A DNA stretch of 52,242 bases from Candidatus Gagatemarchaeum stordalenia (lineage in GTDB: Archaea; Thermoproteota; Nitrososphaeria; Nitrososphaerales; Gagatemarchaeaceae), in assembly GCA_003164815.1 (NCBI GenBank), contig PLUF01000027.1, positions 1,651-53,892 on the forward strand, written 5' to 3'. Positions 25,329-32,688 of this stretch are shown here, one piece after another; the first letter of the stretch is position 1, and each line of letters opens with the position of its first letter. The translations under genes were made by a program, and so were the position numbers. Below the pieces are notes generated by a model. That model searched no databases, was not told the DNA's origin, and saw only the letters and a list, made by a program, of their open reading frames with translations.

Positions 25329-25450
25329 GTTGCGCAACATGGGTAGCACACGCTCGATTAATAAGTATTGCGCAACATGCGCTTGCGCAACATACCAAAT
25401 TGAGGTCTGGGCTGAGGAGTCTTATATATGGCCGACAAGATGCGCAACAG
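25327..25450. promoter_or_regulatory. Divergent promoter with four TGCGCAACA elements
   Basis: Four copies of a shared element lie between nurA and the plus-strand winged-helix gene: ATGTTGCGCAACAT (25327-25340, a perfect 14-bp palindrome), TATTGCGCAACAT (25366-25378), CTTGCGCAACAT (25382-25393) and GATGCGCAACAG (25439-25450). The first covers the predicted nurA start site, the second abuts its TATA box, and the fourth lies just after the plus-strand TATA box (CTTATATATG, 25421-25430). This is the layout of a repressor or autoregulator operator set. Confidence 0.7.
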
Positions 25451-25471
25451 GAACAACAGGGATAGCCCGGA

Positions 25472-25900
25472 TTGTCTAGCGACCAGCCGCCTTCGGCGGT
25501 GACAGTTAAACTGAAGAGAGGTGCGTGGGAGATAGAGATCACATCGCCGGCAGACAAGGTACAGCAGGCGGTCGAGAGCGTAATCGCCGGAATGGCATCG
25601 AAGGAGCACGTGGCGATCTCGTCTTCCGAGGTCGGGGGCGAGGAGGTCGACGAGAAGAGGTTCGAGACCTGCAGGGGGCTTCTTCAGGTGATGTGGAAGG
25701 AGGGATGGTTCAGCTCACAGAGGTCGCTCTCGGAGGTGCACGAAGAGATGGCGAGGAGAGGATACCACTACGACAGGACGGCGGTCTCCCACGCGCTAGT
25801 AGATCTCGTGCGGGAGGGGACCCTGTTCAGGGACGGAACGATGAGGAACTACAGGTATGTGCAGAAGTATCCGTCGAAGCCTCAGGCCGGCGAAGCCTGA
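25472..25900 (+). CDS. Small winged-helix protein, paralogue A
   Basis: The 142-residue protein has a short N-terminal beta-beta-alpha unit (VTVKLKRGAWEIEI, then a helix DKVQQAVESVIAGM). A winged helix follows (about residues 68-130: LSEVHEEMARRGYHYDRTAV, then SHALVDLVREGTLF and a wing FRDGTMRNYRYV). It starts with TTG followed by Ser-Ser-Asp, like its two neighbours. It is divergent from nurA-herA, and its promoter holds copies of the TGCGCAACA element. DNA binding and control of the repair operon or of itself are inferred. No named family is recognised. The end overlaps the convergent paralogue B by 19 bp. Confidence 0.7.
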   Translation: MSSDQPPSAVTVKLKRGAWEIEITSPADKVQQAVESVIAGMASKEHVAISSSEVGGEEVDEKRFETCRGLLQVMWKEGWFSSQRSLSEVHEEMARRGYHYDRTAVSHALVDLVREGTLFRDGTMRNYRYVQKYPSKPQAGEA

Positions 25901-26409
25901 GCGCCCTTGGGGAACTTCTTCTGGAGCTGAGTGTGCAGCCAGTGTATCCCCGTCGTCGTGACCTTGTATCTCCCCGTGCCCTCTGACTCCCTCCGCTCGA
26001 CCGCGCCCACCTTGTTCAGCTCGGAGAGGCGCGACCCGATGGTCTTGGGGTTTAGTGACGTGGCGGTCTCCAGCTCAGACACGCTCATGTCCTCGCTCGA
26101 GCCCTTGCTCGAGAGGTGGGCGGCCCTCCCGGCGATCAGCTGGAGCAGTATGACGTCCTTGTCGCTGAGCTTCCTGTCCTGGACCCAGACGCGGGGACCC
26201 TCCTCAGTGAAGCGGATGTAGTCCTTGAACATCTGGACGAGGTCGTTGAGCGAGTAGTTGACCGAGATGCTCTTGGCGAGCTCGATGTTAGGGATCTCCT
26301 TGCTGATGAACTCGTGCAGGGACCGGAAGACGACGTCCGGAGATCCCGAGAACTCGACCTTCACGTCGCCGTAGGCAACGGAGACGGAGAGTGGCTTTTC
26401 ACTGGACAA
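25882..26409 (-). CDS. Small winged-helix protein, paralogue B
   Basis: The 175-residue protein begins at TTG 26409 with Ser-Ser-Glu and the same N-terminal unit (VSVAYGDVKVEFSGS, then VFRSLHEFI). A middle helical segment (YSLNDLVQMFKDYIRFTEEG) follows, then a winged helix with MSVSELETATSLNPKTIGSR and a wing at ERRESEGTGRYKVTTTG. The N-terminal unit resembles those of paralogues A and C; the wing part is more divergent. An ATTTAAC promoter at about 26450-26457 overlaps the stop codon of paralogue C. It is a predicted DNA-binding protein of unknown target. Confidence 0.7.
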   Translation of the reverse strand: MSSEKPLSVSVAYGDVKVEFSGSPDVVFRSLHEFISKEIPNIELAKSISVNYSLNDLVQMFKDYIRFTEEGPRVWVQDRKLSDKDVILLQLIAGRAAHLSSKGSSEDMSVSELETATSLNPKTIGSRLSELNKVGAVERRESEGTGRYKVTTTGIHWLHTQLQKKFPKGAQASPA

Positions 26410-26450
26410 TTGCTCGCGATTCCTCGAAGCGGGAAGCCGTTCTCAGACGG

Positions 26451-26978
26451 TTAAATGTTTGCCGAGCTCGCGAGCTCTGGTTGGGGCTCGGCCGTCTCCG
26501 GCAGGATGAGCACCTGGGACGGCATCATCGATGTCGACGCCGTGTAGACATACTCGCCCCCCTCGCTCTTGAACCGTCGAATCCTCGAAGACTTTGCCAG
26601 CCTCAGCAGCGCGACGGCGACCGACTGCTTCGGGTAGTTCAGCCCGTACGACTGGAGGGCATCCCGGACTTCGAGCAGTTTCCTCGGGCTCTTGCCCCAC
26701 TGGTCGGCGAAGAACTTCGAGATGATGTCGCTCAGCGAGTCGCCCTTCTCGACGGCAATCGAGGGGAGTTCAGACTGGGACCGGGCCTCTGTGGGAGGGA
26801 ACGCCGACATCGGCTCGAGCGGGGCGACCGCGTGCCGGACTTCGCTCCGCCCTTCTGGGAACTTACTGGTTATCTCGGGTATCAGAGCTATGGCCTCTCT
26901 CATCTGCCCCATCTCCGCCTCTATCTCGGCTTCGTTCTGGCCCGACCTCACCCTAATCTTGATTCTGTCAGAGGACAA
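26451..26978 (-). CDS. Small winged-helix protein, paralogue C
   Basis: The 175-residue protein starts at TTG 26978 with Ser-Ser-Asp and the N-terminal unit IKIRVRSGQNEAEIEAEM, then a helix REAIALIPEITSKF. A Pro/Ser-rich linker follows, then a winged helix (about 105-150: LLEVRDALQSYGLNYPKQSV, with the wing RRFKSEGGEYVYT). This winged helix resembles that of paralogue A in spacing and key residues. The TATA-like AACTTTACTA at 27003-27012 lies about 25 nt before the TTG, so I reject the much longer frame that runs upstream through gatE. Confidence 0.68.
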   Translation of the reverse strand: MSSDRIKIRVRSGQNEAEIEAEMGQMREAIALIPEITSKFPEGRSEVRHAVAPLEPMSAFPPTEARSQSELPSIAVEKGDSLSDIISKFFADQWGKSPRKLLEVRDALQSYGLNYPKQSVAVALLRLAKSSRIRRFKSEGGEYVYTASTSMMPSQVLILPETAEPQPELASSANI

Positions 26979-27025
26979 CGGGACGCGTCGGGTCGGCTGG
27001 GCTAGTAAAGTTTTGGGGCGCGGGG

Positions 27026-28933
27026 TCAGGTCTGGGACGCGTCGCGGGGTGAGGCGATCCTCTCCCTGAGAAGGCGGCCGACAACCTGTCCGTCGACACG
27101 GCCCCTGGCTGACTTCATGACCTCTCCCATCAGGATGCTGAAGGACCGCTCCCCTCTCTCGGCGATCAGGGCCGCGTTCTGCGCCACCACCTTCTCGATA
27201 ATCGACTTGAGCTCCTCCTTGCTCAGCCTGGTCAGCCCGAGCTTCCTGACGGCGTCCGCTACTCCTTCCGCCTCCCCCCTGCACACTGCCCTCAGGACGT
27301 CGACCGACGCCTCCTTTGCGAACTCGCCTCTGTCGATGGAGCGGAGCACCTCCTCCAGCAGGCCCTCGGATAGCCTGCCCTCGTCGAGGCCCTCTCTCGC
27401 GAGCCTCACGGGCATCTCGACCAGGACCGAGGCAATAACGGAGCGGTCCAGCTTCAGCTCCGCGGCCAGCCTCTCAAACTCGGGCGCCTCCCCCGAGTCG
27501 TAGAGCTGGAGCGCCATCTCCGGGCTGAGGGCGTACCTCTCGACATACGACTTAACCCTCTCCTCCCAAGGCTGCGGGATCGTGCGGCGGACCTTGTCCA
27601 GCAGCGCGCCGGTGACCAGTATCTCGGGGATGTCTGTCTCGGGATACATCCGGGCTGCCCCCGGGCGGGGCCTGAGGTACCTCGTCTCCCCGTCGTTGGT
27701 CGCAGCCCGCGTCTCCTTCGGGACCCCCTTGATCGCGGCCGCGAGCCTCTCCGCCACTAGCCCTGCGACGACGGAGATCCGTTCCTCCGGGCCTGCCACG
27801 AGGACGAGTGCGTCGCTCTCGCCCGAGCCCGTTAGCCGCCTGAGCTCGGATTCCTCGGCCTCGGTGATTGACTGCTTCCGGAACTCGTCGGAGTGGATCA
27901 CGCCGCCCAGGGAGTTCGTCCTGGCGATCTCAGCCAGCTCTTTCCCGAGCCGTACCCCGACGAATGGCTCCAGGCCGAGGAGACCGGCCATCCCGTCTGC
28001 GGCCACGCAGAGGACCCGTCCTCCGCCCTCGAGCGTCTTCTTCAAGACGGCAGAAGCCAGAGAGCCGAAGACGGACGTCACATCCCTCGTCCGGCAGTTC
28101 ACTGAGGTGATGCCCCGCCTACGCATCTCCTCCGCCACGCGGATCAGGCCCATCTGCCGTATCCCCTCGTAGCGGACGACCTTGGCGATCAGGTTCAGCT
28201 TCTGCACGCCCTTCACCTCGACGACCTCTCCTCCCATCACCGAGACGTTGAGGTCCTGTCTGATCGTCCCGAGGCCTCGGGCGACCATCCCCGTCGACCT
28301 AAGGGCCCTGCCGAGCTGGAGCGCTGCAGACTCCACATCCTGGGGGTAGCCCGCCATCGGGTCGAGGGCTATCTCGACGAGCGGCACGCCGAGCCTGTCG
28401 AGCGCGAATTGCCTGCTCTGAGCGTCCTCGCCGAGAATCCTCGACGCGTCCTCCTCTACAGTAATGCTCTGTACCCCGACGGACTTCCCATCGAACGAGA
28501 GACGGCCTCCGAGCGCGACCACGGACGTGCGCTGGAAACCCGCGGTGTTCGAACCGTCGATCACTATCTTCCTCATCACGTGTATCTCTTCGACCACCTT
28601 CGCCTCGAGCATGAGGGAGATCACGAGCGTCGTCTCGAGCGCGGCCCTGTTCAACGGGTGAGGCGGCTCCTCGTCGGCGTCGACCAGGCAGGAGGACTCT
28701 GGGTTCCATCTGTACGTGTTGACCTTGCCCTTGTTGAACTCGAAGACCGCCGCTGGGTCTATCCTGCCGAGCTCGCTCTGGCTGGGACGGAGCCGCCTCT
28801 CGAAGGAGAATGGGAGCTCTTCCGACTTTGTCACAGGGCAGGAGCAAAAGAGCTTCGTGGGGGTCCCGAGCTGCTGGTGTATCTCGATCCCGACCTTCAT
28901 CGCGCACTCGGATGGGTCGAACGGTAGGCTCAT
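27026..28933 (-). CDS. gatE: Glutamyl-tRNA(Gln) amidotransferase subunit E
   Basis: GatE is the kinase-transamidase subunit of the archaeal GatDE complex, which converts Glu-tRNA-Gln into Gln-tRNA-Gln. Diagnostic segments are KVGIEIHQQLGTPTKLFCSC, the GatB/E signatures SSCLVDADEEPPHPLN and IDGSNTAGFQRT, an AspRS-like inserted domain (EEMRRRGITSVNCRTRD), and a YqeY-like tail with GEVMKSARGRVDG. The 635-residue length fits. It overlaps the end of gatD by 4 bp (ATGA), indicating translational coupling. Confidence 0.95.
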   Translation of the reverse strand: MSLPFDPSECAMKVGIEIHQQLGTPTKLFCSCPVTKSEELPFSFERRLRPSQSELGRIDPAAVFEFNKGKVNTYRWNPESSCLVDADEEPPHPLNRAALETTLVISLMLEAKVVEEIHVMRKIVIDGSNTAGFQRTSVVALGGRLSFDGKSVGVQSITVEEDASRILGEDAQSRQFALDRLGVPLVEIALDPMAGYPQDVESAALQLGRALRSTGMVARGLGTIRQDLNVSVMGGEVVEVKGVQKLNLIAKVVRYEGIRQMGLIRVAEEMRRRGITSVNCRTRDVTSVFGSLASAVLKKTLEGGGRVLCVAADGMAGLLGLEPFVGVRLGKELAEIARTNSLGGVIHSDEFRKQSITEAEESELRRLTGSGESDALVLVAGPEERISVVAGLVAERLAAAIKGVPKETRAATNDGETRYLRPRPGAARMYPETDIPEILVTGALLDKVRRTIPQPWEERVKSYVERYALSPEMALQLYDSGEAPEFERLAAELKLDRSVIASVLVEMPVRLAREGLDEGRLSEGLLEEVLRSIDRGEFAKEASVDVLRAVCRGEAEGVADAVRKLGLTRLSKEELKSIIEKVVAQNAALIAERGERSFSILMGEVMKSARGRVDGQVVGRLLRERIASPRDASQT

Positions 28934-30312
28934 GCCGACCCGCCCGGAAGCGTCCTCTCGGTGGTCTCACCGGCGAGGTCGGACGTCATCATCGCTCTCC
29001 GCTCGCCGGAGGAAGCTGCGTTCGCGAGGACCCACATCATCTTCGACAGTGCCGTCTCTCCGAGCATGTCCTCGAGCGGCACGACGCCCGCCTCAAGCAG
29101 GTCCCTGCCCGTGTCGTAGACGTTCATGTCGACCCGGCCCCAGATGCACTGCGAGGTCATACAGACCAGCCCGCCGGCATCGATGAAACCCTTGATCGCT
29201 GCGACATTCTTGCCGTTGATGTGCCCCAGCCCGGTCCCCTCAATCACGAGGCCCTTTAGGCCGGAGTCGAGTATCGACCGGACGTACGCCGTCTGCATCG
29301 AGGGATAGAACTTGAGAAGGGCCGCTCCGGCGTCGAACCGAGGCCTCGCGGTGAAGGGGCCCGAACCCCTCTTGGGGAGCGACGGGGAGACAAGGTCGAG
29401 TCCTCCGCGCGACCAATAGGCGACGGGCTCCAGGCCGACCGATCGGAAGGCGTCCCGTGCGCTAGTGTGGTTCTTTCGGACGCGCGTCCCCCTGTGGACG
29501 GCCAACCGCTCGTCGCTCGTGTCGGCGTGCATCACGACGTAGACCCCAGAGAACTCGGCCGAGACGGCCATCGAGACCGCCCCTATGAGGTTCAGGTACG
29601 CGTCAGAGGAGGGCCGGTCGGAGGACCTCTGCGACCCCACCACGAAGACAGGGACGGGTACCTTCTGGAGGGCGAAGCTCAGCGCGGCGCTCGTGTACCC
29701 CATCACGTCGGTGCCCGTAGTGACTATGACGCCGCGGGCGCCCCTGGCGACGCACTCCGAGACCTTCGCCGCGATCTTTTCCCAGTGCTCTGGCTCGAGG
29801 TTCTCACTATAGACGCTGACGACTATCTCCGGAGAGATGTTCGCGATGTCCGAGAGCTCCGGCATCAGCGAATACAGGTCCTCGGCCGAGATAGCGGCGT
29901 GCACGGCCCCGGTCCTGTAATCGACCCGGCTGGCTATCGTCCCGCCTGTGCCTAGGATCGAGACTAGCGGGAGGCCATCCTCGGCCTTGGGCGGGGACGA
30001 GGTGAATGACGGCCGCTCTCCCTCAGCGAGCCTCCTTATCCCTGAGACTCTGGCGACGCCGATCCCGACGTTGTAACCGCTCTTCAGCTTGACCACTATG
30101 TGCCTGTCGTCATTGTTCTGGTACCTCGGGACGAGGGTCCCCTTGACCGAGTCTCCGCTGAGCTGGAGCTCGATGAAATCACCGATCTTTATCCCGGCGC
30201 CCTCCAGGACCTTGAGGGCCGGGCCCCGATATCCGGTGAGGTCGTCCACGGAGAAGGCGGTCACTCCCCGTGGAAATAAAGCCTTGGCATCCAGCCTAGG
30301 CGCCCCATTCAT
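28930..30312 (-). CDS. gatD: Glutamyl-tRNA(Gln) amidotransferase subunit D
   Basis: GatD is the asparaginase-type glutaminase that supplies ammonia to GatE. After an N-terminal SH3-like domain of about 90 residues comes the asparaginase core: SILGTGGTIASRVD with the nucleophile Thr, VIVTTGTDVMGYTSAALSFA with the second Thr and Asp, and GSQRSSDRPSSDAYLN. I prefer ATG 30312; an in-frame TTG two codons upstream is also possible. The promoter is the AT-rich island shared with the divergent rhodanese gene. Together with gatE it implies that glutaminyl-tRNA is made by the indirect route. Confidence 0.95.
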   Translation of the reverse strand: MNGAPRLDAKALFPRGVTAFSVDDLTGYRGPALKVLEGAGIKIGDFIELQLSGDSVKGTLVPRYQNNDDRHIVVKLKSGYNVGIGVARVSGIRRLAEGERPSFTSSPPKAEDGLPLVSILGTGGTIASRVDYRTGAVHAAISAEDLYSLMPELSDIANISPEIVVSVYSENLEPEHWEKIAAKVSECVARGARGVIVTTGTDVMGYTSAALSFALQKVPVPVFVVGSQRSSDRPSSDAYLNLIGAVSMAVSAEFSGVYVVMHADTSDERLAVHRGTRVRKNHTSARDAFRSVGLEPVAYWSRGGLDLVSPSLPKRGSGPFTARPRFDAGAALLKFYPSMQTAYVRSILDSGLKGLVIEGTGLGHINGKNVAAIKGFIDAGGLVCMTSQCIWGRVDMNVYDTGRDLLEAGVVPLEDMLGETALSKMMWVLANAASSGERRAMMTSDLAGETTERTLPGGSA

Positions 30313-30373
30313 ATTCAAGGTAGAATAATATGAGCAAAATAATTAATATAATGAACAATGACTTTTCAATATC
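30313..30373. promoter_or_regulatory. AT-rich bidirectional promoter between gatD and rhodanese
   Basis: This 61-bp gap is strikingly A/T-rich inside GC-rich DNA (AATAATTAATATAATG region, 30338-30353). The element ATTAATATA at 30342-30350 is 24-32 nt before the rhodanese ATG and, read on the other strand, upstream of gatD. One TATA-rich island probably serves both genes. Confidence 0.6.
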
Positions 30374-31231
30374 ATGAGTACGACACAAGGTTACGCTCAC
30401 CCCGAGGTTCTGGTGGACTCGGAATGGGTGCTCGCGCACCACAAGGACGCGAACGTGCGGATAGTCGAGGTCGACTACGACCCTGCCGCCAACTACGCTG
30501 TCGGGCACGTTCCCGGCGCCGTCCTCTTCGACTGGAAGAAGGACATCAACGACCCGGTCAGGCGGGACCTGCTGAGCCGGGAGCAGCTCGAGGTACTCTT
30601 TAGCGGCGCGGGCATCGGCAGGGACACGTGGGTGGTCCTCTACGGAGACTTCAACAACTGGTTCGCTGCCTTCGCGTTCTGGGTCCTCAAGTACTACGGC
30701 GTCGAGAACGTGAGGTTGCTCAACGGAGGGAGGAAGAAGTGGCTGATCGAGGACAAGCCGGTGACCAAGGACGTCCCGACATATCCAAGGACCGCCTTCA
30801 GGGCCTCGGAGGCAAACCAGAAGCTCAGGGTGTACAGAGAAGAGGTGCTAGGGGAGCTGGGCAAGTGGGACACGGTCCTCGTGGACGTGCGCGGTCCCAA
30901 GGAGTTCAGCGGCGAGATCCTGGCGCCGCCCGAGTACCCGACGGAGCACGCGCAGAGAGGAGGGCACATCCCCGGCGCGAAGAACATCCCGTGGGTGCAG
31001 ACCGTGAACGACTCCGATGGCACCTTCAAGACGAGGGACGAGATCGCGGCGCTGTACGCCCAAAAGGGCGTCACGGCAGACAAGCAGGTAATCACCTACT
31101 GCAGGATAGGGGAGAGATCCTCGCACAGCTGGTTCGTGCTGACATACCTCCTAGGCTATCCCCAGGTCAGGAACTACGACGGCTCCTGGACCGAGTGGGG
31201 CAACGCCGTAGGCACACCCATAGAGAAGTAG
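30374..31231 (+). CDS. Tandem-rhodanese thiosulfate sulfurtransferase
   Basis: The 285-residue enzyme moves a sulfane sulfur onto a thiol acceptor through a cysteine persulfide. Two rhodanese domains are visible: the inactive first one (YAVGHVPGAVLFDWKKDIND and the DTWVVLYGDFNNWFA region) and the active second one with DVRGPKEF, GGHIPGAKNIPW and the active loop TYCRIGERSSHSW, whose Cys carries the sulfur. No signal peptide is present. The promoter distance suggests a leaderless ATG. Its position next to TusA/DsrE-type genes suggests a place in a sulfur relay, though any persulfide donor is unknown. Confidence 0.93.
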   Translation: MSTTQGYAHPEVLVDSEWVLAHHKDANVRIVEVDYDPAANYAVGHVPGAVLFDWKKDINDPVRRDLLSREQLEVLFSGAGIGRDTWVVLYGDFNNWFAAFAFWVLKYYGVENVRLLNGGRKKWLIEDKPVTKDVPTYPRTAFRASEANQKLRVYREEVLGELGKWDTVLVDVRGPKEFSGEILAPPEYPTEHAQRGGHIPGAKNIPWVQTVNDSDGTFKTRDEIAALYAQKGVTADKQVITYCRIGERSSHSWFVLTYLLGYPQVRNYDGSWTEWGNAVGTPIEK

Positions 31232-31496
31232 GACGGTCCGAGTCGCTGGGCCTCCCCGCCTCCCGGGCCCCTGCACACGGCTGATGTGCTGAGGTGGCTT
31301 GGGGGCGCGCCTCTGGCTTCGCTATCAGGAGCGCGCCGCCTATTATGGCGAATCCAAGGCCCAGATACACCGCGTCCTCCTTCGCGACTGTCAGCACGAT
31401 GAGCGCCATTCCGATTATGAAGACGCCCGCTTGCTGCCTCCAGGCCGGCTTTAACGTGGAGACTATGGCCACGTAGATGATGAGGGCCCCCAGCAC
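31167..31496 (-). CDS. Three-helix membrane protein of unknown function
   Basis: A frame of 109 residues starts at GTG 31496. It holds three hydrophobic segments (LGALIIYVAIV, VFIIGMALIVLTVA and LGLGFAIIGGALLIA) and a long polar tail that is antisense to the end of the rhodanese gene. The coding-looking sequence continues upstream of the GTG in the same frame (GGIGDLEGAVLGALII, reminiscent of branched-chain amino-acid ABC permeases) to the TAG that ends the next gene. It may be a separate gene, or the distal part of one interrupted gene. No family is assigned. Confidence 0.45.
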   Translation of the reverse strand: MLGALIIYVAIVSTLKPAWRQQAGVFIIGMALIVLTVAKEDAVYLGLGFAIIGGALLIAKPEARPQATSAHQPCAGAREAGRPSDSDRPTSLWVCLRRCPTRSRSRRSS

Positions 31497-31535
31497 GGCT
31501 CCCTCCAGGTCGCCGATACCTCCGATATCGAAAGT

Positions 31536-31880
31536 CTAGGAGGAGAGCCAGTCGAGGATGGTCAGGTAGAGCGAACCGATGACCAGGATGATGCCCCCAA
31601 GGATGGCGAATGCCAGTTCGGGGTTCTTTTCGATCCCGGCCTGGTTTATCTTGTCGACCTGCCTCTGAACGAAGCTGCGCAGCGCGGCCCCGGTGCCAGG
31701 TATCGAGGACGGGTCGGCGTATGATGATGCGATCCTCCTGTAGACGTCTCTGGCGAGGAACAGGCCAAGGATGATCCCGGGGATGAGGAAGGCGAGGATC
31801 TCTAGGTCCTTGGTGAGGAGCGAAGGATAGGGGTTGTATCCGGTGGTGGCCCGCGACGTGATCCCGTTCGGCGGCGACAT
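31536..31880 (-). CDS. Two-helix membrane protein of unknown function
   Basis: This frame starts at ATG 31880 (MSPPNGITSR) and encodes 114 residues. It has two hydrophobic segments (LEILAFLIPGIILGLFLA and LAFAILGGIILVIGSLYLTI) flanking a charged middle region (SFVQRQVDKINQAGIEKNPE). An upstream in-frame ATG at 31934 would add a Thr/Pro-rich extension of doubtful coding character. It ends with a TAG that is in frame with the following membrane frame, with only 39 nt between that stop and the next GTG. No family recognised. Confidence 0.5.
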   Translation of the reverse strand: MSPPNGITSRATTGYNPYPSLLTKDLEILAFLIPGIILGLFLARDVYRRIASSYADPSSIPGTGAALRSFVQRQVDKINQAGIEKNPELAFAILGGIILVIGSLYLTILDWLSS

Positions 31881-31990
31881 AGTTGGGATAGCGGAGGTTA
31901 TCGTGGCACTTGTCGGGGTCGTCGCGGCGCACAACGTGTTTCACAAGCAACGCGGCGGCTGGGTCAGCGGCGGCCGGGGTCCCGGAACAC

Positions 31991-32656
31991 TCAGCGGGCC
32001 TTCTTCACTATGAAGTGGAAGAGGGTCCCTTCTTTGCGCGCCTCGACGAGCTCGTTGCCGGTCCGCTCGCTCCACGCGATGAGTTCGACCTCGGACGTGA
32101 CGTCGTCCGAGACCAGGTGGACCACCGTCGCGGCCGGGGAGCGCGCAATGAGGTCGTCCAACTTCACGAGGATTCCCGCGCACTCGGATCCGATCTCGTA
32201 CATCTCCAAGTCCGGGAACTCTGCGAAGCACCTCACGCCCAGCTGCTCGATTTTGCGCTCGAGCGCGGCGCGGGCGGTCTGGATGTCGCTCAGAGCCCCC
32301 TTCTCCTCCTCGAATCTCAGAGGTTCGATCTTCACGAACCAGCCCCTGCCGTAGGGGTCGTGGTTCAGGAGCTTCGGGTCATCTTTCAGGGAGGAGTTGA
32401 GCCGGACGATCCGGCCGGTCAACGGCGCTCTCACCGTGTCAAAATGGCGCGGGCCTTCGACGAACCCGAGGCTCTTGCCGCGTTCGACCGTGGTCCCGAC
32501 CTCCTTGAACGAAACGGAGGTGAAAGGTCCGCTGATCCAAGCCAGGACCGTGTCTATCCCGACCGCGACGACATCCCCTTCGACCCTCGCCCAGACGTCT
32601 AACTCGGGATCGTAGAGCACGTCCTCGGCGAAGGGGCAGTCTCTGATCTTTGGCAC
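31991..32656 (-). CDS. GcvH-like/TusA-like fusion protein lacking the lipoyl lysine
   Basis: Residues 1-115 follow the glycine-cleavage H-protein fold closely: DVWARVEGDVVAVGI, VSFKEVGTTVERGKSLG, RAPLTGRIVRLN, and DDPKLLNHDPYGRGWFVKI. The lysine that carries lipoate in H proteins (E-S-V-K) is replaced by Arg70 in E-G-P-R. The C-terminal 75 residues have the TusA/SirA sulfur-carrier pattern, with Cys159 (SECAGILVKLDDLI) at the sulfur-binding position but without the usual CPxP, then HLVSDDVTSEVELIAWSER. I chose GTG 32656 because a TATA box at 32679-32688 sits 23-32 nt upstream. The neighbours suggest a sulfur-transfer role; the reaction is unknown. Confidence 0.78.
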   Translation of the reverse strand: MPKIRDCPFAEDVLYDPELDVWARVEGDVVAVGIDTVLAWISGPFTSVSFKEVGTTVERGKSLGFVEGPRHFDTVRAPLTGRIVRLNSSLKDDPKLLNHDPYGRGWFVKIEPLRFEEEKGALSDIQTARAALERKIEQLGVRCFAEFPDLEMYEIGSECAGILVKLDDLIARSPAATVVHLVSDDVTSEVELIAWSERTGNELVEARKEGTLFHFIVKKAR

Positions 32657-32678
32657 GGAAACCCGCCTCGCCCATCCG

Positions 32679-32688
32679 ATTTTAACTG
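32679..32688 (-). promoter_or_regulatory. TATA box of the GcvH-TusA fusion gene
   Basis: On the minus strand the sequence AGTTAAAATC lies 23-32 nt before GTG 32656. It overlaps the last codons of elp3 and predicts a leaderless transcript. Confidence 0.45.

Noticed and set aside
27026-27284. Extended N-terminus for winged-helix paralogue C into gatE
   Set aside because: A TATA box and TTG at 26978 give a start matching paralogues A and B; the extension is antisense-like, Arg/Gly-rich sequence over gatE.
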